Positions 38,548 to 50,740 of a DNA stretch of 64,000 nt are shown here, piece by piece; positions within the stretch are counted from its first letter, which is position 1; each line of letters begins with the position of its first letter. The DNA lies in contig NC_081334.1 in the NCBI RefSeq assembly GCF_022539665.2, positions 6,542,424 to 6,606,423 on the forward strand, read 5' to 3'. The notes beneath the pieces were generated by a model that was given only the letters and a program-made list of their open reading frames with translations, did no database searches and was not told the origin of the DNA. The position numbers were made by a program, and so were the translations under genes. Source of the stretch: Daphnia carinata (Eukaryota; Arthropoda; Branchiopoda; Diplostraca; Daphniidae).

Positions 38548-41243
38548 TTACTGGATATCTTCACCCAATAATGCCAACTATTGATTAAGAGGGAATACGT
38601 TAAGATTTGTTTTGCTTTTCTCTAGTCTTACAATTTACCTGTTTTAGAAATTGGTTCCCATTGTTAAGAGTAGAACATCCGTAAACAATTTTCTTGGCGT
38701 TGCCTCCCACCGTTTTCGACTTCAAAGGGAAAAAGTGATTAAATTTTAATCATTTGTGAGAAAAGGTAAAATGGCAAATACCTTAGCATAGTCGACCAAA
38801 TTTTGATATTCGGCGTAGGTCCCTCCGCCCACCATAAATACAATTGCATCTTGGAATTGGGCCCGGCTTTTAAGAGGAGCGGCACTAACGCCTTCACCAG
38901 GTTTCAATAACTTTGGATCGAAATAGCGATACTCATCTGTTTCTGGTGAAGGCTTAAGTTCCATTAAATTGTCGACAATTCGTGTTACAGGTAAATTCTG
39001 TAAAGATTGTAAGCTGTAAGGTCTCCAGCCAACCATTGTTAAAAATTTTACATACGTGTTTCTTGACAACTAAGTTCTTAACACCCTCCATGACGAAATT
39101 TGAGCCCTGAGACATTAGTTTAGTAAACATGTTCACTGTTCTGGTTCCGCCTCCTGAGTATTGGCTTGAACCAGACACTATCTTGCTGCAAGACCTTAAG
39201 GAAACCACTTAGTTTATAGAGTAACAATAATAAAAAATTTTTTGATTCAGATATTACTAACTTCCAACGCTTTAAATAGCGCAAAGCTGCTAAATTGCAT
39301 CCAGCAGCCTGAAGGGCTGTAGCATACTGGTCAGTCTCGGACTGCAAGACATCGAGAATAGAATATTAAAAGATATAATGAGATCATGTTGCACGTCGTC
39401 ACCTCAGTCATGTTTGGTGAACAAATAAAATAGACCAGGAAGAGCCTAAGTTTATCGTCTGGAGTTCCACATTCCGGATCACTTATGATGTCCAAAACCG
39501 AGCGGTCTAAGGCGTTTTTGCTCATAACCTTTTCCTCCACTTCGAGCAATAGGTCCAATTTCCTTTGCTTGATTTGCTCCAGGATAGCTAAGAGGTAAGA
39601 TATTATTGCAACATTTTTCAACATATGGTTGGATCCAAACGATGCATTACAAATTATTTGGGTTCTTCATAGTCTTTTACCTGTTGCTATGGTGGTATGC
39701 ATATCTAGTAGCCGCTTCCTCTCCAGAAGCTGGGGCAGAGAGCTTACAGCTGACGTAAGTTTCGCCGTTGTGTTGGATATTAAACTCATGGCAGCTTCTC
39801 CATCAGGATCTAATCCCTTTAAAACATCAGCGAGATTCAAAAGCTATGCAATACGATTTGCGCTTCGAAAGTATACCATTGATTCTTTCAATCGCTTCAC
39901 TTCACTTTCTGAAGCTTTATAGTCTTCCAGTTCTTCTTGAATGGATTCAGCCACTGTTGGAAACGGGCTGCCTCTATAGGAAACCCAAAACTTGTCGGAA
40001 GGGTTTAGGTCGCACGTTTTTATTTTCGCTTTAGGCGGATGAGAATGCCGATGACCCTCCTGCTGATGGCTAGTATCATTCTCTGGTTCTTGTACGACTA
40101 CACGATTTAACGAGAAGTCCAAAACATCATGGACAAGGGCTTGATAAGTCCACGTGTGATGAAGAGGTGTAGCCATATCCAAGTTGCGATCGAGAAGAAC
40201 CAGTAACGGCCTTTGAAATCTAGGAATAGATAACAAAAGTAAGATAGTGTGGAAACACGTTTGTAATGGATAATGTAGGTAATCATACCCAAAACTCTGC
40301 GTCAAGTCGGACGTAAAAAGGCCGCTGCGAGTATCTCTCAAACTCTCTCTCAATTTCTTATCAAGTTTTTCAGCTACCATCTCAGCTGCATTTCCTTTTG
40401 GGCTCCGAATCACTGGAACAGTGCCTATTATTAAATCGGACGAACAGCAGCAGGGGCAAGAACAAAAAAAAAAAAATAACTAGCTTATACATAAAAAAAT
40501 ATACATATATATATAAAGAAAAGCAATACCCAATGTCGCAAACAGGGAGAATAAGCTATCTACAATTCCATCTAATATATTGTTCATTTCTGTATCTGTG
40601 ATTTCTCCCTTGTTCATAGCTGAAAGAATGTGAGAAATTAATTAAAATTTGGAGAAGTATGGCAATATAGTCAGTTGCAGTGTACTCACAGTAATAGGAT
40701 ATCATGTCACTGTTCTGGTTTCTGAGGATAAACAAATCATCTTCCAAGGAAATGAAATTCAGGTATTGATCACAAACTTTTAAGATCTGGGCAACACTCT
40801 GAGCATTGATTGCAGCAGAAGCCAAGTCTTCCAATCTTTGGCGGGATATTGATGAAATGAAGTTGAAGTAATATGATTCATACAGTTGATTTTGTAGATC
40901 TTGGCTAATTCGTCCTAGGTTCTCCTCTGTTGGTAGACAGAAATAAATGGCAGGTACATCAGGAACAGGATCTCGAGGTGAATGAAGTTGGACATGGAGT
41001 GTCACACCAAATTCTTGTAGTTCCTTGACTGATAAAATGGGAGATATGATATCCTGTCCATACTTGTCATACACCAGTATTTTCCATGATGGTTCCATGA
41101 TAGTTGATTTGGTTATCGGTTGGTTGAAATTGATCATTTGCTTCAGCAGATCTGTAAGTAAAGCAGGTAATATATTTTACGGGACAATTACATAAATTAT
41201 TTTGCAACTTACTGATCTGCCTTTCTCTTATTGAAGACCCCAT
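38548..41243 (-). CDS. SCFD1: Sec1 family domain-containing 1 (Sly1)
   Basis: Twelve exons: 41213-41243, 40690-41151, 40530-40619, 40289-40424, 39877-40219, 39681-39843, 39403-39587, 39262-39341, 39056-39194, 38782-38997, 38639-38719, 38548-38577; 1956 bases, 651 aa. The N-terminus SSIRERQ and then MINFNQPITKSTIMEP lead into the SM fold. Conserved blocks: YGQDIISPILSVKELQEFGV, LDRNLDMATPLHHTWTYQAL, SDKFWVSYRGSPFP, LDIISDPECGTPDDKLRLFL, NFVMEGVKNLVVKK, VFMVGGGTYAEYQNLVDYAK. Sly1 clasps syntaxin-5/18 SNAREs in ER-Golgi traffic. The final exon is only 30 bases (LALLGEDIQ). The stop faces WDR36's stop across 110 bases. Confidence 0.97.
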
Positions 41244-42413
41244 GACCGGTTGGCAATATTTCGTTTCGTTACGTTTGATCTAATGGTGCCTGGTGATCTG
41301 TCCAAAATTATTGTATACCGTTTCCGTCAAAACATGGATACGTCAGCAGTTGTTTTTTTTTCAGCCGCTAGATGGTGCGCTATTTTAAGTTATTCTTTTT
41401 CTTTCTTTTATTTCTTTTGGACGTGAGCATGACGCTGGTTTCATACGATTATTAGTTTTACGTAATTCACATCGTGTAAGCTAAATGCTAAGTTCTGTCG
41501 TCATAACGATTTTCTTCCTTTTGGAATAAGTATAGCAAAAGTTGGTAGCGAAAGAGAAAACAAAGAAAAATGCTTTCTTTTTCAACCAAGCATTGATCTT
41601 GAGTTTTGACATATAGCCTAGACACGCTTCCTGGTAGACTTGCATTCTTATCTAAGTTTTTACGTTATAAGATGAATACGGAAGCTTGCTTGTTTCGTTT
41701 TGTAAGGAACTAGAGCATAACAAATGTGCTGCCTTGATTCTTTTGTACTTAAATTGAGCCATGCCCTCTATTACTAGCTGCCTGTTTGTCACATTCCTTT
41801 CAAACGAAGGCCAAGAAGAAAGCTGTATCTTAGAAAGTAATGGCGCCATAAATATTTTCCAGCATAAAACTATTTGTGTGAAATGTCACACTATAGTTTA
41901 AAAGTGTTAGTGGTACTGGTAAGAAAAAAGCAACGACTGCCGTTGAATGGTAGGTTGTTTATTATTATTATTATTATTATTACGTGAACCATTGAATAGT
42001 CTTACAGAAGCGCGCCCAATTTCATTTCGTTATGAATAGATTGACGGTCGTACTTCATTATCTGCAGATCTTTTTCAGTGTGACCTAATTTTTTCGCTTT
42101 CTACTTAAACCGCGGAACTTGACATAGAGAAAACTGAAATGGAAAGTGGCCGCGATTCCTTTTGTGATAACATATCCATTATAGCAATTCCCTGTACGAA
42201 TTCTCTTTACTACATGAACAAATGAAACGTTCCGGTTCACTAATAACAATTCTTGAACGTGTCGAGGTTTAACGATCAAGTATCAACTGCATCTGGATTT
42301 TTCTATAAAAAGTAAATTCGTGCCTTCCGAACGTATACATTCGTCGACCATCACTTGCCGAAGAATCATAGTTTAGCAAATTAATCGTCGCCCAATCAAA
42401 GTACTATAGAAAA
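41244..42413. other. Spacer upstream of the Ala/Gln-rich gene
   Basis: No gene supported. A TATAAA-like sequence (TCTATAAAAAG) at about 42301 sits about 110 bases before the next start codon and is a plausible promoter element. The short microsatellite is listed separately. Confidence 0.5.
41961..41982. repeat. (ATT)n microsatellite
   Basis: Seven trinucleotide units in a row. Confidence 0.9.
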
Positions 42414-43403
42414 ATGAATTCCACCTTGATTTTGATCGCAATCTTTGGTATCAGCGAACGTTTTCTAAATTCTGGTATTTTCGCGTACTAAGCTGTTTGA
42501 ACTGTTTTAGGTTTTATTACACTGGTTCCTGCCACACCACAGGAAAAGGCCAGCAGTGCAGAGGAAACTTCTAGGGTAATTTTGTCATGTATTACAATGG
42601 TTTTATGTTTTTGTCTGCCACTGAAATTTACTTCTGATGCAGGACAAACGTGGTTACGAAAATGAATACGTAACTGGCGGAGGTTATGGAAGTGGACACG
42701 CAGCTGGTTCCGTGGGCGCTGCTGCGATTGCCCAGCAAGCTGCCAACATTGCAAAGGCAGCTCATAATGCACAGTACGCCGCTGGAGCCCAGGCTGCGCA
42801 CCAGGCTAAAGCTACCCTTGCCGCTCAGGCGACTTTGGCTGCCCAACAAGCTCAAGCAATTGTAGCTGCAAAGCAAGCTCAGGCCGCCCAAATATCTCAA
42901 GCGGCGCAAGCAGCACAGGCCGCCGCGTTTGCGGAATCGGCACAGGCTGCTCAAGCTGCCCAAGCTGTTCAGGCAGCTGAAGCAACCAAATTACAGGCTC
43001 TTCAACAGGCTCAGGCGCTGACTTTGGCAGCAAAAGCTGCCCAAACCCACGCTGCTTCCGCCATTGCTTCCTTACATGCTGCCCAGGCTCAACAAGCCTC
43101 ACAGTCCCAAATGGCTTATCAAGCGCAAGCAAATGCACAAGCTTTACTTGCCAAACATCAGTCTGCTCTAGCTGATCTCGCCGGTGCCCAACTTGCGGCC
43201 AATAAGGTACAGCAAGCTCGGAAACTGTATTAATTCTTATCCTTGTATCAATCGTGCTCTTTTTCTCAAACGTTGATTAGGCTTATTCTGCTGCCCAGGG
43301 TGCGCAAGCTAACGCTGTTGTAGGAAATGGACATGCCCAGGGATCGTATACAACAACAGTGCAGAAAACCATTAGCCACGTATCTGCTGGTTCACATTAT
43401 TAA
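42414..43403 (+). CDS. Secreted Ala/Gln-rich low-complexity protein
   Basis: Four exons: 42414-42447, 42511-42575, 42643-43206, 43281-43403; 786 bases, 261 aa. The signal peptide is MNSTLILIAIFGFITLVPA. A short pro-region ends in a possible dibasic site (DKR before GYENEYVTGGGYGSGH). About 190 residues then consist mainly of Ala and Gln in AAQAAQ-type units, probably one long helix. The C-terminus is NAVVGNGHAQGSYTTT and ends SAGSHY. The composition resembles cuticular or silk-like structural proteins and fits an extracellular fibrous role; I do not recognise an exact family. The TATA-like box at 42301 and the small first exon fit a highly expressed secreted product. Confidence 0.85.
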
Positions 43404-43977
43404 AAAGTGAATTAAAACGCCCAAAACTTAACCTTTTCCTTTAATGTAACGCATTTCAACTCATCGCTGAAAAGCGCGCTCTTTTTTAGGGGCTCAAAAC
43501 CGTGTTCTTAAGATATGTGGATCATAATCTCGTATATAGAGTATATTATATCAGCTATGAAACTTATCAGAAATACATATTATTAGAGCATGATTATATT
43601 TTTGTTTGTGTTAAACCAGTGTAGTTTGCAAATCACAAATGTTTTGTTCTCGGTATTTTTTTACACATAATCAGTAGACTAAGTCTCATAAGTTATTTTT
43701 TATACTGTTATTATATTTCAATATTTGGAGAAAAATGAACCACCTAACCACATTTAAATTATTATTAGAAAAAAAGCGTATATAAAAAACGAAAAAGCAC
43801 AAATAAGCAAATAACTTAAATTGGCAAATTCGTCTTATAGTGCAGCCCTTAACTTAAAAGCATTGTTGTATGACACGTGACCACAATAAAAACGTGCCCC
43901 CACGAGCAATAACATTATAACAGTTCATCACAAGCTCGAGTAAGGTTAGGTTGTTAAATTTTCTTCCTTCACGAATA
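43404..43977. other. Spacer / TFIIB upstream region
   Basis: AT-rich 574 bases. It contains the 3' UTR of the Ala/Gln-rich gene and the TFIIB promoter. No gene seen. Confidence 0.5.
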
Positions 43978-45217
43978 ATGGCGTCAGGAGGTATGATTTT
44001 TTGCCCTTCACATCCCGATGCTCCTTTGGTAGATGACTATCGAGCCGGTGATCAGATTTGTTCCGAATGTGGACTTGTTGTAGGGGACAGGTTAGATATT
44101 AGTTTGCCTTCGTCGTTTTCCGTTAACTTATTGTTATGTGTTTAATCAGGGTTGTCGATGTTGGTTCAGAGTGGCGAACTTTCAGTAATGAAGCAGGTAA
44201 TGCAGATCCCTCGCGAGTTGGTGCATCCGAAAACACTCTGCTAAATGGAACTAATCTAACAACAATGATTGGACCCAGTACAAGTGGTGTCTCGTTTGAT
44301 GAAAATGGGGGTACAGTGTATAAGAATAGACAAACGGTATAATCATTTGAACACTTACAATCAAAGATATGACATGGTTTTACAATGCATTCATCAGATG
44401 AGCAGCTCTGATCGGGCCCTTGTGAATGCCTTCAAAGAAATAAGCAACATGGCTGATCGTATTAACTTACCCAGGACAATTGTAGACAGGTAACTATGCA
44501 CTTTGTATTCAATTTTAACATAAATTTGTATTTGTGTTTGAACATTAGAGCAAACAACCTTTTCAAGCAGGTTCATGATGGAAAGAATTTGAAGGGTCAC
44601 AGCACAGATGCTAGTGCCTCTGCATGTCTCTACATTTCATGCAGGTAAAAACCATGATAAATAAACATAGTCCTTTTGTTTGGTGGTCATATCATTTTAT
44701 AATTTAAAAAGGCAGGAAGGTGTCCCTCGAACTTTCAAAGAAATCTGTGCTGTCAGCAAGATAGGCAAAAAAGAGATTGGAAGATGTTTTAAGTTGATTC
44801 TCAAAGCCTTAGAGACCTCGGTTGACATAATCACGACTTCGGATTTTATGCCACGTTTCTGCTCGAATCTTGGTAACTGCTACAACGGCTAATATTTATG
44901 GTTTGATGTAGCAGTTATGTATAACTTGTTCCCCTTCAGGACTACCATCAATGGTTCAACGGGCCGCATCGCATATCGGTCGTAAAGCAGTGGAGCTTGA
45001 TATAGTTCCTGGACGTTCGCCGATCTCGGTTGCTGCAGCAGCAATCTACATGGCTTCCCACGCCTCTGATAAGAAATTGACAAAGAAGGAAATAGGTGAT
45101 ATTGCAGGAGTAGCTGATGTCACCATTCGCCAGTCGTATGAATTAATGTACCCGCGTGCTGCAGAGCTTTTTCCTGCGGATTTCAAATTAATAATTAGTC
45201 AGCTTCCTCAACGTTAA
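43978..45217 (+). CDS. TFIIB: General transcription factor TFIIB
   Basis: Six exons: 43978-44090, 44150-44336, 44398-44489, 44549-44644, 44712-44872, 44940-45217; 927 bases, 308 aa. The N-terminal zinc ribbon has ligands in FCPSHPD and [11 protein letters not shown]. The B-reader/linker is [11 protein letters not shown], followed by two cyclin folds ([89 protein letters not shown]). The start MASGG fits the family length. It recruits RNA polymerase II to TBP-bound promoters. Confidence 0.98.
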
Positions 45218-46369
45218 GCGAAGTAGAGCTTTTTCAGTGATTGCTACTTATCCATGCCAATTGATCTCTACATCTTTTTTGATATGCTCAAATAGTTGAA
45301 AACTTAATCCGCATCTGTCCAAAATCCTATCTGTTTCAGCTAGCTTGCAATGTTGTTGACACTCCCGTACAAAATTTCGCGATATTTTTTTTTCTTTGAA
45401 AAGTAGATTTTAGAATTTTTACGATTACGGCGCGGTGTAGCAATAAGGTGAGTTAACGAAAATTTTTTAGCAGTGACTAAATCAAATTCTAGGTATATGG
45501 CTTTGAAAATAAGCTTATTGGCCCACGCAACTATCACCAACGTTGTTGCTCTTTTCTTACTATTCGGTTATCGTTAAACTAACTACCACACTGCCTCTGT
45601 CATCTTCGTTTCTTTAAAACAAATTTTCATGTTATGGGTACAGGTCATGTACTAAGGGACAAGCTTCCTGTATTCTTCTGGTTAGTTGTCGTTTTGTTAT
45701 ACACGTGTATGGGCTGGAATAGGTGCCACAACGGTTTCCTAACGAATGCCGCTATTTATATGTATGTAATCTAGATTTAACCTATCTAAATCGGAAAACG
45801 AGTGCCTGTTATGCTTACATTGAGTTATTACCAGACGGTCTCTTTTGTTTAATTGATGTCCAATGTTCATAAGCCAAGCTGAAGCATAAGTTCGAATCCT
45901 TTCGGTTTTGTAGGAGCTGAATACAGCAAGAAAAAAAACTTAATTTACTTATTTTTAATCTTTTCCAGCGTGTTTTTTTCTAGTTGGCCTACGTATAATC
46001 TAGAAAAGATTACGACTGGAAACGAAAGAAGAGAAAGACGAAAGAAACGAAAGAACTATCGCGTCAGCATCAACTTCATCAGAATTGAAATTTATTATAC
46101 GGACTATGTGACGACTTATTACCGAATTTTACGTAGTAATTTGCTGAAATAATACTTTTTTGTTTGTTTTTAGAGTCTCAGGATGCTGAAACATTTAACA
46201 ACCAAATTTTTCAGATATGGACGTCGATGTTCCGAATCATGCATTAAAGATTCGCCATAAGGATTAAAAATCAAGTAACATTTTCTTTCTGCCAAAGACA
46301 TTCGGCTTCACCACCTTTACATATTGGCTATGGCTTTCCCATAAGCAGTAGACAGAAAGTGGATCTTAG
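45218..46369. other. Spacer without supported genes
   Basis: AT-rich. A GTTCGAATCC box near 45891 resembles a tRNA B box, but no full cloverleaf is visible. Confidence 0.45.
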
Positions 46370-47206
46370 TCATAGTCTTTCAAGACACTGTAAAGTCTGT
46401 CTTGTTTCATCCTGGCTGAGGTGATGAATTATTCCATCATTCAACTGTAAATTTGTGGCACCCAAAAATTTAGCAATAATATAATTTCCCAGGACAAGAT
46501 TCTGAGAAAAAAATCCAAATAAAAACAACCAGAAGAGAAAATGTAAGTTAACCATAACTCTTTTTAGGTTATTTTCAAAACATCTTTAGGGTGTATGTCA
46601 AAAGATTTTGAAAACCTGAAGAATGATGCAGAAGGTATACATAATTACAGCTTTTTAAATCATAAGTTCCCACATTAATATTTCTTTCCTTTTGGCAGCG
46701 AAACAGATCATCTGTGAGTCCACCCAAAACTCTAAAGCCACTAGGTAGTTTATAGTCTGTGCCCCAAGCTAAAAAGCTGAAAGTGGGAAAGACGCTGCTT
46801 GTTGAAAATCATTTGAAATAACATGCCTCCTTGTCTGAGAAAATGAATTGAATCAACAATGTTGATTGGCTCCAGTGCTTTTTACAAGTAGCACTTAAAG
46901 GTAAATATCTACAAGATTTGTTTCAGTTTTTGTTTATTAAAATTGGCTAAAGGAAAACTATGTCTACAGGAAAGCAAACAATATTGTAAACAGAAGAGGA
47001 GCAGTCATAGGAATGTAAACAATAAGCTTTTCAAACTTCGTTGGACAAACAACCAACACACCAATAAGTAACATAACTTCAAAAAAATTTTCAAATTGCA
47101 AAATAGCAATTTGATCATGTTTATTTAGATACCAGTACAACTGTACACTGATGCAACAAAGTATTTCCACAGCTGCACCAAGCACACTAGTAATATGGTA
47201 AGACAT
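46370..47206 (-). CDS. Unrecognised small multi-pass membrane protein gene with in-frame TGA
   Basis: The start MSYHITSVLGAAVEIL at 47206 opens exon 46968-47206, which encodes three likely membrane segments (around SVLGAAVEILCCISVQLYW, FFEVMLLIGVLVV and LIVYIPMTAPLLFTILFAF). A 59-base GT-AG intron joins it to 46641-46908 in phase. A TGA lies at 46809-46811, giving a 112-aa product. The same frame stays open after the TGA (FPTFSFLAWGTDYKLPSGF, GGLTDDLFRC) and can splice in phase to 46370-46501, ending CLERL, which would give 212 codons. I do not recognise the family. The TGA may be the true stop, a mutation, an assembly error, or less likely selenocysteine. Confidence 0.35.
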
Positions 47207-49062
47207 CACACATTGTTTCAGTAGTATAAAATGACAAAGTTATTCATGCGCGTTTGCGTCCACAGAGGCTTTCAGCTTTTACTCTACAACATCTTTACTT
47301 ATTTACTAGTAAACTTGCGATTGAAGTAAAGAAAATTAAGCCAAAATCTACTTACCTTAAAGTACGGTGCTTCCTGCTGTGGCCGTATGACGAAGTACTG
47401 TTCCAAAGGAAGATACTTGAATGACAGTTAATTGAAGTGTTTCCTGCCACCTTATATACGCGTAACATGCTTCCGAATCCTACCTTTCCCGAAAAAATGT
47501 TTAGGGAAATGGTAAAATTAAGCTGAAAACCGCTTATGCTTAAGCAGTGAGGTATTTGCATGTTTTTATTCAACTTTTTAGCTTTTTATTGATCCCAGGA
47601 GCATATTAGCTACTTTGTTTATTATTTTTCCCTGTTTACAATCTTTCACTCCCAATACCTACTTTACCTTCAATCTACTACAATTCTACTACAATACGTG
47701 CTTAACTTCGCATTTCTGTCATCCAACTAGGCGATCCACAAATGGAATTTCTGCAATTGCTCCCTAACGATAAGACGGGATACTTACGCATCGTCGCTCC
47801 CACATTTGGGCTGGTAAGACCATGGATGTTCGGCTTAAGATCGTTCTTTACGGTTAACTTACATCTTGAATTTTAGTGTTCCTGATTGAAGAAGATCGCT
47901 TGGTAAGTTAGTTTTTAAATAATCCAAATGAAATGAAGAGGGCAATGTCGTCGATAGGTTAGGCTCGTTTTCAAAAGGACTGACCAGTATCAACGATGCA
48001 TTAGTTGGTTCTAACGGCCGCGTCGCAACGTCTTTTTTATTTTTGGTTCACTTAATACCGGGAAAATTGGTTTAAGGTGAAGGAAAAGTATAAGGTATTA
48101 CGTTTTTTTTCTATTATTCAGATTTCAGTCTGGATCCACTCGGGCGTTGTAATTTATTTGCTCCCTAGACTGGACAGAATAATATTGAACTAAAAATAAA
48201 GAAAATAGGGAAAAGTGCAATAATTCTCATAAAACTTTCTGTTAAATCAGTTTTATACCAGAGCCATAGAAGAACATGAATCTCGGCAGTCCTTATTTCG
48301 TCACCGTGGTCGGTGAACTACTGAGAAGCTTCCAAACAGCAGTAACATTGAGTTAAGGTACTCGTTCAATTGCAACTGAATTTCGTTTGTTGTTGTGCTC
48401 ATAATGTCGTTCATTTGTTTGTTAGACGCCCATTTTGCTCGCATCGGCCCAACATTCAATAGTAAAGGAACGGTTCGTCTCGTCAAACAGAAATGTTTTG
48501 TCTGGATTTTCACATTGGTGTAACGAAGGTAATTTCATTTCCCATGTGTTCCTCTTGAACGCCTTAGAGTGTTGGAAAGAGGAAAAAGCAAAGCAAATGA
48601 GGGTGTTTTTGTTTACCAGCATTGTACGTCGCGATATCATTTAACGGTAAATACCCATAATTAGTTGGAGACACGTAAAGTTCTGTTTTTTTGCTCTCGA
48701 ACAATTGGCCGTTATTTCTAGAACTCCCAGTCACCTGACACCTTCCCATACATTATAGTATACGAACAGGACTCTGCACATTACCATATAAGGCCATATT
48801 CAATGGAACTTCACTGTTGTTGAGATTTGGTGTACATTTGCGTTGTTCCTCGACGCTCACTAAAGAAAGGATGTGTGAACTATAAGTGAAAAACTTCGTT
48901 ATACCATGAACAATAGGGGATTTTGGTAAGTGCTTCCTAATCATATCTGAGAATTAAAAGTTCTTTGCTTGTTTAGATAGATTTTCTGTCAACTCACTTG
49001 ACTGGCTTTAAAAGCTTCCGGTTTATTGTAGAATTGAATCCCGAAAAGTCACGGACATTGCA
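47207..49062. other. Spacer, no firm gene
   Basis: Possible 5' exon sequence of the minus-strand membrane gene near 47354-47440 (donor at about 47353). A short + strand open stretch at 47741-47816 is followed by a GTAAGA donor but has no credible partner exon. Nothing else is supported. Confidence 0.4.
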
Positions 49063-49614
49063 ATGGCTTTTAAAAATCCAGAATTCGCTGTGAAATCAAA
49101 ATCTACCCAGTGGTATAAAAGATTGTGGCGCAAATTGTGGCCGGGGAAACCAAAGTGTAAACTTCAAGCAGTTATATCCAAAGAAGAATGTCAAGAATCA
49201 TCCAGGAAAGTGGGAGTCGATAAGAATGCTGAAACGAATAATGTCAAAACAGATGAACATATCTGGCTTTATTGGCATTCACACTACGCTTCTATAAATG
49301 AAAATTCGATGACGTCTAACCAGCTGAACCCACTATCAAATCCCGACGCCACCATGCATAATATTGCGCAGCCTGAGTTCAATGACGCTGTGGCTGATGT
49401 GCTGCCTTTTTATGAGACCCTAGGATATGGCCGAAATATCCCTGATGCAAACGTTCTCGTACCATCGCAAGTCGTCAATGATAATACTGAACTTAACATT
49501 ACTGGGGTGCCAGATATTGCAGAACAATATCACAACTCATCAACATATGACTCAATGCATGTAGCTGAATTTTGCTTCGACAGCAATTGTTCCGACTCTT
49601 TCGTTAGTTACTAA
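49063..49614 (+). CDS. Orphan 183-residue protein
   Basis: A single open exon from ATG 49063 to TAA 49614. A good acceptor (TTTATTGTAG, ending at 49031) lies just upstream, so the 5' UTR is probably spliced. The protein has a basic N-terminus (KSTQWYKRLWRKLWPGKPK), a polar, Asn/Asp-rich middle (HIWLYWHSHYASINEN) and an acidic tail (FCFDSNCSDSFVSY). There is no signal peptide or membrane segment. The Trp/Arg/Lys-rich start could bind membrane or nucleic acid; this is only a composition argument. No family recognised. Confidence 0.55.
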   Translation: MAFKNPEFAVKSKSTQWYKRLWRKLWPGKPKCKLQAVISKEECQESSRKVGVDKNAETNNVKTDEHIWLYWHSHYASINENSMTSNQLNPLSNPDATMHNIAQPEFNDAVADVLPFYETLGYGRNIPDANVLVPSQVVNDNTELNITGVPDIAEQYHNSSTYDSMHVAEFCFDSNCSDSFVSY

Positions 49615-49767
49615 GCATTGTCGATGAGGGTGAAAAAGCGAGTTGTGTAGTGAACGACAATACAGCTTGACTTGATAATTGTGAAATAAGAAAATACATC
49701 TCAAGATACGATAATTTTGTTTTAATCCATAGGTTTTTATATAAGTATAAAAATAAGAAAATAATTA
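49615..49767. other. 3' side of the orphan gene
   Basis: AT-rich with several AATAA-like motifs; likely 3' UTR. Confidence 0.4.
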
Positions 49768-49985
49768 AATGCAGGTATGGGCCACATTACTCGTGGCGTT
49801 CGTTGCGGACTTTTGGCGAACCCTCTTGTGTCCTGCTCTCAGCTGACGTTTCCTGCCTATCAGTAAACAGTGAGTTCGTTTTTGCATCATAAATTTCAGG
49901 AAAAAACAAAAATTAAGATTTAAAAACAAACATGTAATGGTTAAACCACAAGTATTGTGAATCTGATCAGGAGAATTTTGACAAA
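49768..49985 (+). repeat. Repeat copy 1 (direct repeat of 50521-50740)
   Basis: Shares GGCGTTCGTTGCGGACTTTT, CTGCTCTCAGCT and CAGTAAACAGTGAG with 50521-50740 in the same orientation and order over about 220 bases, with scattered differences. The sequence is not coding. Confidence 0.8.
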
Positions 49986-50256
49986 AGTGAGAAGGGTATA
50001 GCTTTCCCACTTTTCATTTTTGGCAAAATTCTAGATATAATTACAAATAAAAGGTGTCGATTCAGAATTCAACGAAAATTACGAAAATCAAGTTTATTTT
50101 TTCATTGGGACCATAGTTTTTTGCATAAGTGTAAAAAAAAACAGAAGAGAAAAAAATATGACAAACCGTTTTACCCCCCCAAAAAAAACAATTTCGGCCT
50201 TCTTTTCTAGTAGAGAAATCTGCCCGGTAAAATACCGGCTAAATAGCCCGACTAAA

Positions 50257-50279
50257 TAAGCCCGACTTAGTCGGGCTTA
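50257..50279. repeat. Short perfect hairpin
   Basis: Arms TAAGCCCGAC and GTCGGGCTTA flank three bases. The same core recurs at 50471-50512. Confidence 0.85.
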
Positions 50280-50470
50280 AACATTTTTTCGGTTGCATCG
50301 CGCTAGCGCTGTAGCGTACTGGCGCGCTAGCATTGCGTCAAATATTCGATTTATTTCAAAAACGATTAACTTAATGAAAAAAATAGCAATTTTGCCGGAA
50401 TCAGCATTAAATTTTGAGTACATCGTGTGATATTCAATCAATTCCGATGAGTGTCAGTTCTTGAAGAAAA

Positions 50471-50512
50471 AAAATTTTAAGCCCGACCTTATTTAGTCGG
50501 GCTTAAAATTTT
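50471..50512. repeat. Perfect 17-base-arm hairpin
   Basis: AAAATTTTAAGCCCGAC at 50471-50487 is the exact reverse complement of 50496-50512, with an 8-base loop. Its GCCCGAC core matches the hairpin at 50257-50279. Confidence 0.9.
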
Positions 50513-50520
50513 GCCATAAT

Positions 50521-50740
50521 AAAATGCAAATATGGGCAGCACTACTCATGGCGTTCGTTGCGGACTTTTAGAGAACCCTCTTATGTTCTGCTCTCAGCTC
50601 ACCTCTCGTGTACCCCAGTAAACAGTGAGCCTGTTTTTGCGTTAGAAATTTCAGGAGAAAAGAACAAACAAACAAAACTAAACATATAAAAACAAACATT
50701 TGATGGCTAAAGAACAGTATTGTGAAACTAACTATTAGGC
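50521..50740 (+). repeat. Repeat copy 2 (direct repeat of 49768-49985)
   Basis: Same repeat family as 49768-49985. Its first about 95 bases also form the inner left arm of the fold-back element. Confidence 0.8.

Noticed and set aside
46200-46370. Possible SECIS element downstream of the TGA-containing gene
   Set aside because: An ATGA and a later GA are present, but the helix between them does not pair symmetrically.
47741-47880. Short stretch MEFLQLLPNDKTGYLRIVAP followed by a donor
   Set aside because: The only candidate next exon stops at once in the required phase; no family match.
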